From the NCBI RefSeq assembly GCF_023822065.1, contig NZ_CP084931.1, forward strand, positions 310,001 through 374,000: a stretch of DNA of 64,000 nucleotides, read 5' to 3'. The notes under the pieces were generated by a model. The model was not told where the DNA came from. It ran no database searches and was given only the letters and a program-made list of their open reading frames with translations. The translations under genes and the position numbers were made by a program. Each line of letters begins with the position of its first letter. Position 1 is the first letter of the stretch. Shown in pieces: positions 8,872 to 18,353 of the stretch. This DNA comes from Sphingomonas morindae (GTDB taxonomy: Bacteria; Pseudomonadota; Alphaproteobacteria; Sphingomonadales; Sphingomonadaceae).

Positions 8872-10047
8872 TCAGCGCAAGGTCCTGAACGTCGCCCGCA
8901 GGTCGGCCACCAGTGCCTCCGGATTCTCCATGGCGGCGAAGTGGCCGCCGCGATCGGGCTGGTTATAGTGGCGCAGGTCGGCGAAGCGACTTTCCGCCCA
9001 GCGGCGTGACACTCGGACCGCTTCACGCGGGAACACACTGATGCCGGCCGGCAAATCTATGGTCTCGGCAGGCATGCTGGCTGCCCGCGCATTCTCCCAA
9101 TAGAAGCGCGCCGAGCTCGCGCCGGCATTGGGCAGCCAGTAGAGCATGATGTCGTCGATGATGTGATCCAAGGCGATCACGCGTTCAGGTTCACCTTCGC
9201 TATCGGTCACGTCTTGGAACAACGCGTAGATCCAGGCCGCGAGCCCCGCTGGCGAGTCCGACAGCGAGAAGCCGATGGACTGAGGCCGCGTATTCTGGAG
9301 CTTCATATAGCCCGATTGCTCGTCCCAATAGCGCTTCATGTCCGCGAGCATGGCGCGCTCTTCGGATGTTGCGGCCCTGATCTCCGCGTCCGTGGGTTGG
9401 AAGGGAACCATGGTGAGGTGGATGCCGGCCAGTCCGCGCGCGCGCATCTGCGCTAGCGCTGTGACGACGGCCGCGCCCCAATCGCCTCCTTGCGCACACC
9501 AGCGTTGCCCATAGCCCAGCCGCAGCATCAGCTCGTCCCAGGCCGCCGCCACCCGACCAACGTTCCAGCCAGGCTCGCTGGGCTGGTCGGAAAAGCCGAA
9601 CCCAGGCATGGACGGAATGACAAGGTGGAAGGCCTGCCGCGGATCGCTCCCGTAAGCGGCGGGATCGGTCAGCGGCCCGATCGCGTCGCGGAACTCGAGC
9701 ACCGAACCGGGCCAGCCATGCGCCAGCAGCAAGGGCACCGCATCCGGCTCAGGCGAGCGCACATGCAGGAAGTGGATGCCGATCCCATCAATGAGGGTTC
9801 GGCTGCTTCCCCAACCATTCAGCAGCGCCTCGGCTGAACGCCAGTCATAGCCGTCACGCCATCGCTCCACCAGGCGGCGCACAGCCGACAATGTCGGCCC
9901 CTGGCTGCCATCCGTGACCGTGCCGGCGTCCGGCCAGCGTGTGCGCTCGAGCCGACCGGCCAGGTCGATCAAGGCCGTCTCCGGAATATGGATCGGGAAC
10001 GGTACGACAGCGTCCGGCGCCGCGGGAATATCCTGGTACCTGATCAT
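8872..10047 (-). CDS. Epoxide hydrolase (EHN-domain alpha/beta hydrolase)
   Basis: A 391-residue hydrolase of the microsomal-type epoxide hydrolase family, which opens epoxides to diols through an Asp-ester intermediate. The N-terminal EHN lid region (residues about 15-100) is followed by the oxyanion motif HGWPGS (110-115), a nucleophile elbow GGDWG with D189, and the distal catalytic His in GGHFAAMENP near the C-terminus. Full family length, no signal peptide, so cytoplasmic. It is divergent from a LysR gene starting 102 bases away, the usual arrangement for LysR control. The natural epoxide is unknown. Confidence 0.9.
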   Translation of the reverse strand: MIRYQDIPAAPDAVVPFPIHIPETALIDLAGRLERTRWPDAGTVTDGSQGPTLSAVRRLVERWRDGYDWRSAEALLNGWGSSRTLIDGIGIHFLHVRSPEPDAVPLLLAHGWPGSVLEFRDAIGPLTDPAAYGSDPRQAFHLVIPSMPGFGFSDQPSEPGWNVGRVAAAWDELMLRLGYGQRWCAQGGDWGAAVVTALAQMRARGLAGIHLTMVPFQPTDAEIRAATSEERAMLADMKRYWDEQSGYMKLQNTRPQSIGFSLSDSPAGLAAWIYALFQDVTDSEGEPERVIALDHIIDDIMLYWLPNAGASSARFYWENARAASMPAETIDLPAGISVFPREAVRVSRRWAESRFADLRHYNQPDRGGHFAAMENPEALVADLRATFRTLR

Positions 10048-10149
10048 GACTGAGTCTCGCCTCGGTTGCCGGGAAGGCGTTTACGTGTTGCACGGACCGC
10101 CGATTAGCCCGACCATACGGAACAGGCTGTTGCGCGATCTGGAACGACG

Positions 10150-11067
10150 ATGCTGCTCTCCGATGTTCGCGCCTTTGCGCGCATTACCGACCTCATGAGC
10201 GTCTCTGCCGCGGCTCGCGCGCTCGGGACGCCCAAGTCGGGCGTCAGCCGCGCGCTGGCCCGTTTGGAGCGACAGCTCGGTGTCGCCCTGATCGATCGTT
10301 CTACGCGTCACCTCCGGATGACCGACGCGGGCACGCTGTTCCGATCGCATGCGCTCCGCATTCTGGCCGACGTCGACGAGGCCGGCGCGGCGATCGACGA
10401 AATGGCCGGCGTGCCCAGCGGCACGCTGAAGGTGAGCCTGCCGTTCACGGTGGCGACGGCGCTCGTGGCCCCCATGCTACCCGCGTTCATGGCTATGTTT
10501 CCGAGGGTGCGCGTCGTGCTGGCTGTCGAAAACCGCTATGTCGACATGCCAGCCGAGCCGATCGATCTGGTAATCCGCGTCGGCCCGCTTGCGGACAGCG
10601 ATCTGATCGCGCGGCACCTGCTCCTATCCGAGAGCTGGCTTTGCGCCAGCCCCGCTTATCTGTCGGCGCGCGGCACGCCGCGCTGCGTCTCCGATCTCAA
10701 GGATCACGCCTTGATCGGCTACGCAGATCGCACGGCCACCTACCATGACGAGACATCGGGGCCCGCCAACGCCAGCGATTATCGTCCCGCCGCGGCGGTG
10801 TCCGATTCCGCCGCCATGCTGCCGATGATCTTGGCGGGGGGCGGCATCGCTCGGCTGCCGGACTTTCTCGCTGCGCCCTATGTTGCGGAAGGACGGCTGG
10901 TTCGCTTGTGGCCGGCCCGCCGCGGCGACCGGATCGCCATCCACGCCCTCTATCCCGGCCACCGTGCGCTATCGGGCAAGGTGCGCGTGTTCATCGATGC
11001 GCTCACGTCGACCGCGGCGGCCTTGCGGTCCCAGACGAACATAGATGAGAAGGCCGGGCAGCAATGA
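10150..11067 (+). CDS. LysR-family transcriptional regulator
   Basis: A 305-residue regulator with an N-terminal winged helix-turn-helix (residues about 1-60; SVSAAARALGTPKSGVSRAL) and a LysR substrate-binding domain from about 90 to 295. It belongs to the AaeR/DsdC-like group common beside short catabolic genes. It is divergent from the epoxide hydrolase with a 102-base gap, so that enzyme is the likely target and an epoxide or diol a possible effector (inference). Downstream lies the remnant region at 11.2-12.7 kb. Confidence 0.9.
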   Translation: MLLSDVRAFARITDLMSVSAAARALGTPKSGVSRALARLERQLGVALIDRSTRHLRMTDAGTLFRSHALRILADVDEAGAAIDEMAGVPSGTLKVSLPFTVATALVAPMLPAFMAMFPRVRVVLAVENRYVDMPAEPIDLVIRVGPLADSDLIARHLLLSESWLCASPAYLSARGTPRCVSDLKDHALIGYADRTATYHDETSGPANASDYRPAAAVSDSAAMLPMILAGGGIARLPDFLAAPYVAEGRLVRLWPARRGDRIAIHALYPGHRALSGKVRVFIDALTSTAAALRSQTNIDEKAGQQ

Positions 11068-11207
11068 TCCAGTTGCCGCCATCGAGAGCCCCCCGTAGCG
11101 CCTCTCGGAATTGGCCGCCCCTTCATGTCGGCCGGCGCGCCTGTGTCGCACGCCATTACGAAATCGGATCAAGCGGGGGCGAGCAGGCGTTCACGGTCTT
11201 GGTGACC

Positions 11208-11565
11208 CTTTGCATCACCGCCGCTTCAGCAGCGGCGGCCCTGACATCCGTCTCTCGCCCAAGGCGGCGGAGGTGTTAACCCTGGCGTTTCACGAGCTTG
11301 CGACCAACGCCCTCGCATATGGTGCCTTCTCCACACCCCCAGGCGGCTCCGCGTGACCTGGGCTGCGTTCCAGAAGCGGGGCCGCACGTGGCTGGCGTTG
11401 AATTGGACCGAAGCGGGTGCGCCGCATCGCCCGCCATCGACACGGCGCGGTTTTGGCAGCGACCTCATCGAAGGTCGCATTCCCTAAGAATTGGACGGTG
11501 TCGGCAAGGTCGAGATCGGGCCCGGCGGTGCGCAATGCTGGCTGCAGTTCCCCTTGAGGGACGGC
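11208..11565 (+). pseudogene. HWE histidine kinase C-terminal remnant
   Basis: Remnant of the catalytic end of an HWE-family histidine kinase. The first readable part (LTLAFHELATNALAYGAFS) is the family's N-box region. The frame then shifts near 11340 into RVTWAAFQKRGRTWLALNW, followed by RGFGSDLIEGRIP. A TAA at 11485-11487 sits where the family normally has Tyr (RIPY), and the same frame continues after it as ELDGVGKVEIGPGGAQCWL, the usual HWE ending. So there is one frameshift and one nonsense codon, and the phospho-acceptor domain is missing. It cannot be functional as a kinase. The 140 bases between the LysR stop and this remnant hold nothing else recognisable. Confidence 0.72.
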
Positions 11566-12002
11566 GAGAGCATATCGTCCAATTCTCCTCGGTCGGCGGC
11601 CGGATCGGCGCGCCCGGCCGCGCGCCCTATTCCGCCGCGCAATGGGGAGTCGGAGGCTTTTCCGAAGTGCTCGCGCAGGAAATGGCGCTGATCGGCGTGC
11701 GCGTCACCATCGTCAAGCCGGGCGGCTTCCGCACCGACTCTGCGGGCGCATCGACCAGCATCGCAACGGGCCATGCCGATTATGATGCGGTAGTCGGCAA
11801 GGCGGCGCGGATGCAGCAAGCCTATGACGGCAAGCAGCCGGGCGACCCGGAGCGCGGCGCAAGGGCGATCCTGACGATCGTTGGCGCGGAGCGGCCGCCC
11901 TTGCGGCTGCCGCTCGGCTCCGACGCGGTCGCGGCGTTGCAACGGAGCGACCATGTCCGGCTGGACGAGCTGGAAAGGTGGCGCGCGCGCTCTTGGACCT
12001 GA
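11566..12002 (+). pseudogene. 5'-truncated short-chain dehydrogenase remnant
   Basis: The C-terminal half of an SDR. It begins abruptly at HIVQFSSVGGRIGAPG, with no Rossmann glycine motif upstream, and runs to the natural-looking C-terminus near DELERWRARSWT. The active-site motif reads YSAAQ, so the catalytic Lys of YxxxK is Gln. Truncation plus loss of the key residue mark it as decayed. It joins the HWE kinase remnant at about 11555-11570 without any intervening sequence, and its last bases overlap the next remnant. It resembles the intact SDRs at 43.4 kb and 53.9 kb in style. Confidence 0.7.
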
Positions 12003-12712
12003 CGCTGTCGCTGGAGAACAGCCCGCCGTCGCATCGCAGCCGCACGATCCACTACGGATTCGATCACCGCAACCGTTCGGCGATCGCACTCGCGCGTGCC
12101 TTGTGGCTCACCGGAAATGCCGAGCAGGCCCTGAGACTGGCGAAGCAGGCGGTCGCCGACGCGACCTGTCTCGATCATGCCGTCACGCGCTGCATCGCCC
12201 TGCTCTGGTCGTTTTCGGTCCATCTTTGGGCAGGCGAACTCGACGATGCGGAGCGGACGCTCGTGGTGTTCGCCGAGTGCGCCGAGGTCAACGCGCTCGG
12301 CCCCTACATCGCCGCCGTGGCGGGCCTTCGCGGGGAGCTGGCGATCGCGCGTGCCGGCGCCAGCCCGGAACTCGGCGCTCTGGAGGAGAGCCTCTCCCGG
12401 CTGCGCGCGGCGCGCTACGAGTTGCTGACGACGCCCTTTTCGCTCGCACTGGTACGCGGTTTGATGTCCGGCGGACGGTCCGCGGAGGCGCGCGATCTGC
12501 TCGAAACGACGATCGAGCGGTGCGAGGCGAGCGGCGAGCGCTTGCTCTTACCCGAATTGCTCCGCGCCAAGGCGGAAATCGCGCAGCACGACGAGCAGGA
12601 CGGCGACGCAGCGAAGGCCAATTTGCGGCACGCGCGGGCGCTGGCGCGCGAGCAGGGCGCCGTCGCCTGGGAGAGACGCTGTTTAGCCGATCTTGGTGTC
12701 GTCGAACGCTGA
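11978..12712 (+). pseudogene. C-terminal remnant of a large ATP-binding regulator
   Basis: An open frame of about 244 residues made of helical repeats (ALARALWLTGNAEQALRLAKQAV, ending ARALAREQGAVAWERRCLADLGVV). This is typical of the TPR-like tail of large ATP-binding, winged-helix or cyclase-type regulators of around 900 residues. The DNA-binding and AAA parts are absent and the only start candidates (GTG 11978) lie inside the SDR remnant without a usable ribosome site. I therefore call it a truncated remnant rather than a gene. It is convergent with the ABC-F gene, 43 bases away. Confidence 0.6.
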
Positions 12713-12755
12713 TCTCGGTGTCGCCGCCCGCTGCGGGGCTTGCTTGGCCCGGCGA

Positions 12756-14336
12756 TCATGTCGCCAGATCGATGTACCGCGTGACGCCGATCGCATCGAG
12801 AAAGGCCGCGTCATGGCTCACGACCAGCAGCGCGCCGTCATAGGCTGCCAGCGCCGCCTCGATCGCCGCTATCGAGTCGAGGTCGAGGTGATTGGTCGGC
12901 TCATCAAGGATGAGGAGCTGCGGCGGCAACGGACTCGCCAAGGTACACGCGAGCCCGGCCCGTAGCATCTCACCGCCGCTGAGTGCTCCGACCGGCTTCA
13001 GGGCGGCATCGGCCTTGAAGCGGAATTGTGCCAGCGCCGAACGGCATGCGAAGTCGTCGCTGCCGGGATTGATGCGTTGGTAATTTTCGGCGACTGACAG
13101 CGCGGGATCGAGCATGGCGGCCGTCTGATCCAGCATCGCCAGACGCTCGACATGGCGGACGGTGCCCGACCATGGCACGATCCGACCGGCGATCACGCTT
13201 AGCAAAATCGTCTTTCCCGAGCCGTTCGGCCCAATGAGCGCCACGCGCTCTGGCCCTGTCATACTCAACGAGACATCGCGCAGCACCGGCGCGTCCGGAC
13301 AATATCCGGCTGTGACCTTGTCAAGACGGAGTACCGCCGCGCCGTGCGCCAATCCGCTCGACGCCAGGGAGACCATCATGGTCTCAAGCCGTTCGATCCG
13401 CTCACCGGCGGATGCGGCGGCGGCCATCGCCTGGCTCCGCTGGCGTTCGGCGAGCCGTGCATGCTCCCCGCCGCTATTCTCGGCCCGTTGCTTGCGCGCG
13501 CCGGCGAGAATCCGCGGCATATCGCCGCGCGCGCCTTTCCGACTGCCGGCGGCATCGCGTCTGAGTTTCCGCTCGACCCCCTGCTGCGCCTTGCGTTGGA
13601 TGTCACCGAGCTGCCGCTGCGCGACCTCCAGATCATGGTGCGCGGACGCGCGCTCAATCGCCTTGCGCGCGCGATACTGGCTCCAGTTGCCGCCGTAGCG
13701 ACGTGCGCCGAGCGAGGTCAGTTCGACGATCGCGTCCATGCGCTCGAGCAATTCGCGATCATGGCTAACAATGATCGCGCCGCCACTCCAGGACGCAAGC
13801 AGATCGAGCAACGCGGCCCGGCCACCGCGATCGAGATTATTGGTCGGCTCATCCAGCAGCAGGAAGTCAGGCTGGGCGAACATGGCGCTCGCCAGTGCGG
13901 CGCGGGTCCGCTCGCCGCCCGAGAGCGACGCCAGCCGGGTGGCACCGTCCGCGTTCAGGCCGGTCCTCGCAAGCGCGGTGACAAGACGCATCTCGAGCGT
14001 CCAGTCCGCCTCCGCCAATTCGCTTTCGGTCGCCAGGCCGGCTTCGGCGCGGCGCAAGACGCTGAGCTGATCCGCGATCCCGAACAGGTCGGCGATGGTG
14101 TCTTCCGCCCCGACTTGGACGATCTGGCGCAAAACGGCGACGGTCCCGTCGATAATGATCCTGCCGGCGGTGGGCGCGCGATCTCCCGACAACAATCGCA
14201 AGAGGCTCGTCTTACCTACCCCGTTGCGGCCGACAATCCCGACGCGTTCCGCACAAAAACTAAGATTGAGATGAGAGAAGACCGGATGGCCGTCTGCCGT
14301 CGACCAGCCAAGGTCGATCGCCGTAATCGCAGGCAT
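12756..14336 (-). CDS. ABC-F family ATPase
   Basis: A 526-residue soluble protein with two ABC ATPase domains and no membrane segment, as in ABC-F proteins that act on ribosomes (translation factors or antibiotic-protection proteins). Domain 1: Walker A GRNGVGKT, signature LSGGERTRAALA, Walker B LLLDEPTNNLD. A charged linker (residues about 245-320, many Arg/Lys/Gln) follows. Domain 2: Walker A GPNGSGKT, signature LSGGEMLRAGLA, Walker B LLILDEPTNHLDLD. I chose ATG 14336 (MPAITAID), preceded by AGGGAAA; an 18-residue upstream extension is possible. It stands alone, so there is no hint whether it is a housekeeping Uup/EttA-like factor or a resistance protein. Confidence 0.9.
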   Translation of the reverse strand: MPAITAIDLGWSTADGHPVFSHLNLSFCAERVGIVGRNGVGKTSLLRLLSGDRAPTAGRIIIDGTVAVLRQIVQVGAEDTIADLFGIADQLSVLRRAEAGLATESELAEADWTLEMRLVTALARTGLNADGATRLASLSGGERTRAALASAMFAQPDFLLLDEPTNNLDRGGRAALLDLLASWSGGAIIVSHDRELLERMDAIVELTSLGARRYGGNWSQYRARKAIERASAHHDLEVAQRQLGDIQRKAQQGVERKLRRDAAGSRKGARGDMPRILAGARKQRAENSGGEHARLAERQRSQAMAAAASAGERIERLETMMVSLASSGLAHGAAVLRLDKVTAGYCPDAPVLRDVSLSMTGPERVALIGPNGSGKTILLSVIAGRIVPWSGTVRHVERLAMLDQTAAMLDPALSVAENYQRINPGSDDFACRSALAQFRFKADAALKPVGALSGGEMLRAGLACTLASPLPPQLLILDEPTNHLDLDSIAAIEAALAAYDGALLVVSHDAAFLDAIGVTRYIDLAT

Positions 14337-14621
14337 GAACAAGATTTCCCTGAAGGCAAGACATTCCGCATTGCGTTCAGACGAAATCACATTGTTCTAC
14401 ATCTCCAGCGGCGTGGCCAAGCTGATTAGTGGGTCGGGCCGGCGCCCGCAAGGCCCCTCCGCTGTCGGGCCCGTAGTGCCGTCGGAGCTGGCACCGCGGC
14501 CGGCGCGACGAAGTGACGACCGAAAGCGCCAGCGGCTGGTGATAGCCGTCCCGCAGCCGAGCCTGGCTTGGCGTGCGGCCTTGCTCATCGCCGATGGTGC
14601 CGGGGAGGATGGCCATCTCTG

Positions 14622-15401
14622 TTAGCGGATAGGTCCTCTCCCCAGCCCCACCTCCACCATCAGCTGCTCGGCGGCGGGGCTTTCGAGCTGCGCCAGCAGC
14701 TCCGTGCGCAGGCGGGCTACACGGACGACGCGCGCATCATGCTCGGTCGGAAGATCGACCCGGATGTCGGCCGACAATCGTCCATTTTCGAGGATCACGA
14801 TCCGGTCGGCGAGCAGGATGGCTTCGTCGATGTCGTGGGTGACGAGCAGGACGGCCGGGTCATGCACGTCGGACACACGCCGCAGCAGATCGTGCATCCG
14901 CGTGCGGGTCAGCGCATCGAGGGCGCCGAACGGCTCGTCGGCGAGCAACAGCTCCGGTTCACGGACCAGCGCGCGCGCCAGCGCCGCGCGCTGCTGCTCG
15001 CCGCCGGAAAGCTCATGCGGCCACGCGTCCTCGCGACCGGCAAGCCCGACCTCGGCCAGCGTGGCGCGGCCGCGCGCGCGCTCATGCTTGCCCATGCCGA
15101 GTACGACATTGTCCAGCAGACGCAGCCAGGGCAGCAGCCGCGCATCCTGGAAGATCACCGAGGTGCGTTCCGGGACATAATAGTCGCCCGCGCCTTGTGC
15201 CTCGAAGTCGAGGCCGGCGAGGGCGCGCAGCAATGTAGACTTTCCCGACCCGCTCCGCCCGAGCAAGGCGACGAACTCGCCCGCCGCTATGTCGAGATTC
15301 ACGCCCTTGAGCACACCCTTGAGCGTGAAGGTGCGCGCGAGATCGCGGATCCGAACGACGGGTTCGGGCACGAGCGCGCGGGTGGCGATGTCCTTGGTCA
15401 T
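14622..15401 (-). CDS. Sulfonate/nitrate-type ABC transporter ATP-binding protein (SsuB/TauB-like)
   Basis: A 259-residue ATPase that should power import of an organosulfur compound with the permease and binding protein encoded just upstream. It shows Walker A GRSGSGKS, Q-loop VIFQDARLLPWL (this LLPW form is typical of the Ssu/Tau/Nrt group), signature LSGGEQQRAALARAL and Walker B LLLADEP. The start ATG 15401 overlaps the permease stop at 15398 by four bases (ATGA). It is the last gene of a co-directional set reading aldo/keto reductase, TauD, binding protein, permease, ATPase. The 220 bases between it and the ABC-F gene show no gene. Confidence 0.92.
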   Translation of the reverse strand: MTKDIATRALVPEPVVRIRDLARTFTLKGVLKGVNLDIAAGEFVALLGRSGSGKSTLLRALAGLDFEAQGAGDYYVPERTSVIFQDARLLPWLRLLDNVVLGMGKHERARGRATLAEVGLAGREDAWPHELSGGEQQRAALARALVREPELLLADEPFGALDALTRTRMHDLLRRVSDVHDPAVLLVTHDIDEAILLADRIVILENGRLSADIRVDLPTEHDARVVRVARLRTELLAQLESPAAEQLMVEVGLGRGPIR

Positions 15402-16252
15402 TTGCCCAACGTCCTTCGCCAGCGGAGCACATAGCGCTCGAGCTGCCGCATCAAGGTATCGGAGGCAAAGCCGAGGAGCGCGTAGACGACCAGGCCGACC
15501 AGCATCACATCGGTCTGCGCATAGTCCCGCGCGAGGGTCACCATATAGCCGATACCGCTCGTCGCATTGAGCTGCTCGACAACCACCAGTGCCAGCCAGG
15601 CGGCGGTGGTGCCGAAACGCAGCCCGGTCAGCATCCCCGGCAACGCTCCTGGCAGCACGATGCGGACCAGGAATTTGAAGCGCGACAATCGCAGCGTCTC
15701 GGCAAGCTCCACATAGCGGATGTCGATTGCGCGAAGCGCCGTGTGCGTCTGGATATACATAGGGAAGAAGACCGCGATCGCGATCACGGTGATCTTCATC
15801 GCCTCGCCGATGCCCAGCCAGAGCACCATGAACGGGATGAGCGCGAGAATGGGGATGCCGCGCTTCATCTGGACGAGCCCGTCGATGACATAGCCGCCCA
15901 GCACGGTCAGCCCCGAGATCAGCGCCAGCAGAACCGCGGCAGCGGATCCGAAGACCAAGCCTGCCAGAGCCCGCCCGGCCGAAACCGCAAGATTCTCCTG
16001 CAACCTGCCATCTCGGATCAGGTCGATCGCCGCGGTGACCGCGGTCCATGGTGCGGGCAGTGTCCTCGGATCGAGAAAGCCCGTGACCGACAGGACCGAC
16101 CAGTAGAGCAGCAGCAAGCCGGGCCCGAGCAGGATGCCGTGGCGCGTCGGCGCGGAGCCCAGAAAACGGTTGCGCGCGACCGGCCTCAAAGGCGCCTGCG
16201 CGGCGACCGGGTTTGTTGGGTCCTCGCCGGCCAGCGGGGTGACCAGCGTCAT
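15398..16252 (-). CDS. Sulfonate-type ABC transporter permease (SsuC/TauC-like)
   Basis: A 284-residue inner-membrane permease with about six hydrophobic helices (first at about 40-58). It carries the cytoplasmic EAA-type loop (ELAETLRLSRFKFLVRIVLP, then GALPGMLTGLR) that docks on the ATPase. ATG 16252 overlaps the binding-protein stop by four bases. A longer in-frame reading upstream lies wholly inside the binding-protein gene and is rejected. Family members take up sulfonates, taurine, nitrate or bicarbonate; the neighbours favour an organosulfur substrate. Confidence 0.92.
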   Translation of the reverse strand: MTLVTPLAGEDPTNPVAAQAPLRPVARNRFLGSAPTRHGILLGPGLLLLYWSVLSVTGFLDPRTLPAPWTAVTAAIDLIRDGRLQENLAVSAGRALAGLVFGSAAAVLLALISGLTVLGGYVIDGLVQMKRGIPILALIPFMVLWLGIGEAMKITVIAIAVFFPMYIQTHTALRAIDIRYVELAETLRLSRFKFLVRIVLPGALPGMLTGLRFGTTAAWLALVVVEQLNATSGIGYMVTLARDYAQTDVMLVGLVVYALLGFASDTLMRQLERYVLRWRRTLGK

Positions 16253-17364
16253 CTCTCGTCTCGACACGGCGTGCACGCCTGCTCTTCCTTCATGCCATGG
16301 GCCGCGATCGCCTCGAAGCGGCGATCGAACAGCGACGCCGCATCGAATTTCGGGCGGCCGGTGGCCGGCCCCAAGATGTCGATCGCCTTCTGTTCGAAAT
16401 CGACGGCATCGTTCCAGCTTTCGGGCGCGCTGACCGGGCCAAGCGCGTGCACCTGGAGGCGGGCGTCGTCGATCGGGAGGCCCCGCACGCCGACATAATA
16501 GCCGCGCGCCAGTTCCTCCGGATGGGCGTTCGCCCAGGCCAGCGCCTTGCCCCAATATTCGACGTAGAGCCGGAGCGCCGCCGCCTTGCCGGGATCGGCC
16601 AGCACGCTTTCGGGCACGAACAGGACGAGCCCGCTGTCGCGGAAGCGCGGATGGGGCAGAAGGCTGGCGCCTCGATCGCCGAATTTGGTGATGTAATGAT
16701 GCGCCACAAGGCCCGCGCCAAGTGGTGCCGCATCGACCTCGTCGCTCGCGAGCGCACTCGTATAGACATCACCGCCGATGCTCGAGGGCAGTTCGACGAG
16801 GCTGACGTCCCTCTGATCGATCCCTTCGGCCTTGAGGGTCTGGAGGACAACCTGCGCCTGGACCTGGCTCCGGCTGAAGGCGATGCGTTTGCCCTTCAGA
16901 TCCCGGAGCGAGCGGATATGCGCGCCGGGCGCGATGCCGATGACATAGAGGGCCTTCGCGGCACCCTGCGGGAACTGGCCAAAACCAACGATGCGGACGG
17001 GAATGCCGCTCCATTTGGCGTGGATCGGCGGCACGTTCGCTCCGTAACCGACATCGAGCGCGCCCGCGTGGAACGCCTCGGTGACGCCGGGTCCGCCCGT
17101 AATCTCTGCCCATTCGATGCGGAAGGGCAGTCGCTTGTCCCAGCCGAGATGCCGGAAGATCCACTTGTTCACCGGATCGCCGACCCGCAGCACAACGCCG
17201 GCGGGCACCTTGACCGGGAGCGGGGCGTCGAGCGACAGCGCGCCCGCCGGCGCGACCTTAGCCCGGCGAGCCGGGGCGAACAGAAAGAGCAGCCCGATCG
17301 AAAGCGCGACAAGGAGGGCGAATGGCAAGGTTCCCCGCGGCCATTCGGATTTGGCCGATGTCAT
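16249..17364 (-). CDS. Periplasmic sulfonate-type substrate-binding protein (SsuA-like)
   Basis: A 371-residue solute-binding protein that delivers substrate to the permease. It has a single N-terminal hydrophobic segment (residues about 13-30, LPFALLVALSIGLLFLF) without a clear cleavage site, so it may be membrane-anchored or a long signal peptide. The mature part shows SsuA/NMT1-type features: GGPGVTEAFHAGALDVGYGANVP (read as two adjacent motifs), LRDLKGKRIAFSRSQ and ELPSSIGGDVYTSAL. The stop overlaps the permease start and its own start overlaps the dioxygenase stop (ATGA both times). Confidence 0.9.
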   Translation of the reverse strand: MTSAKSEWPRGTLPFALLVALSIGLLFLFAPARRAKVAPAGALSLDAPLPVKVPAGVVLRVGDPVNKWIFRHLGWDKRLPFRIEWAEITGGPGVTEAFHAGALDVGYGANVPPIHAKWSGIPVRIVGFGQFPQGAAKALYVIGIAPGAHIRSLRDLKGKRIAFSRSQVQAQVVLQTLKAEGIDQRDVSLVELPSSIGGDVYTSALASDEVDAAPLGAGLVAHHYITKFGDRGASLLPHPRFRDSGLVLFVPESVLADPGKAAALRLYVEYWGKALAWANAHPEELARGYYVGVRGLPIDDARLQVHALGPVSAPESWNDAVDFEQKAIDILGPATGRPKFDAASLFDRRFEAIAAHGMKEEQACTPCRDER

Positions 17365-18335
17365 CCGTCAAGCGTCTCGAATAGCTCGCCTTCGAGCTGC
17401 TGGGACACGAAGCCGTCGGGCCCGCGCGTCAGGTCGCCCGCCACGGTGATCCGGCGCACGACACGCGGCAGATCGAAATGCGCGTAATCGATCGGGCCGG
17501 CATGGGCGACCGCCTGATTGTCCCAGACCACCAGCGTATCGGGCCGCCAACGCAGCCGCACCTGATATTCGGGCCGGGTCACCTCGCCATAGAGGAGATC
17601 GATGAGCGCGCGGCTCTCGGGCTCTTTCAGCCCGACGATGTGGGTGATCGTGCCCGGATTGAGGAACAGCGACTTTTCGCCCGTCTCGGGATGTACCCGC
17701 ACCAGAGGGTGGAGAGCGACGAAGCAACCCTTCTCGCGCCCGTCCGCCGTGAGTTTCCGCTCGCCGCCGAAATCATAGTCGCTGGTCTGGTGAACGGCCT
17801 GGAGGCCGTCCACCAGTGTCTGGATCGGCGCGGACAGACCGCGATACGCCTCGACGAGATTGGTGAAGAGGGTGTCGCCGCCAACGCTCGGGATGCTGGC
17901 GCCGTAGAGGATCGAATACGCATTGGGATTGGCGACGAAGGTGATGTCGATATGCCAGCCCTTGAAATCCCGGGGCGGGGTGCGCCCGGGCGGCAGCGTG
18001 TCGTTGCGGGTGCGCCGAAGGCGATATTCGTCCACCGTCCGCTCCCAGATTTCGGGATCGTCCGCCAGGCCGGCGGCGATCGGATGCGCCGGCGTGAGGG
18101 GCCCGAAGGTGCTGCGTCCGAAAGCCTTGAGCGCTTCATTGGAAAGACGCTGATCGCGGAAGAACAGCACGCGATGGCGTCGGATCGCCTCACGGATGTC
18201 GTTCACCGCCTCGGGATCGAGCGGACGGGACAGATCGATGTCGCCGATCTCCGCGCCAATGACCGGCGTGACAGCATCGACGGAAATTCGGCGGTAGGCG
18301 GCTTCGCGCAACTCGATCAGCAGGGCTTCGCTCAT
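17361..18335 (-). CDS. TauD/TfdA-family Fe(II)/2-oxoglutarate dioxygenase
   Basis: A 324-residue non-heme iron dioxygenase. Family members hydroxylate taurine, other sulfonates or alkyl sulfate esters next to the sulfur group, giving sulfite or sulfate plus an aldehyde. The iron-binding HxD is H128-D130 (KGWHIDITF), the distal His lies in VVWDNQAVAHAGPIDY, and a C-terminal Arg (VVRRITVAGD) fits 2-oxoglutarate binding. The stop overlaps the binding-protein ATG by four bases, which couples it directly to the importer. It could be a TauD-type sulfonate or an AtsK-type alkylsulfate dioxygenase; motifs alone cannot tell them apart. Confidence 0.92.
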   Translation of the reverse strand: MSEALLIELREAAYRRISVDAVTPVIGAEIGDIDLSRPLDPEAVNDIREAIRRHRVLFFRDQRLSNEALKAFGRSTFGPLTPAHPIAAGLADDPEIWERTVDEYRLRRTRNDTLPPGRTPPRDFKGWHIDITFVANPNAYSILYGASIPSVGGDTLFTNLVEAYRGLSAPIQTLVDGLQAVHQTSDYDFGGERKLTADGREKGCFVALHPLVRVHPETGEKSLFLNPGTITHIVGLKEPESRALIDLLYGEVTRPEYQVRLRWRPDTLVVWDNQAVAHAGPIDYAHFDLPRVVRRITVAGDLTRGPDGFVSQQLEGELFETLDG

Positions 18336-18353
18336 GGTTCGGACTCCGTTGGT

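Noticed and set aside
14622-16049. A 475-codon frame that would fuse extra sequence to the ATPase
   Set aside because: The extra 216 residues run out of frame through the permease gene. The ATPase starts properly at 15401 with an ATGA overlap.
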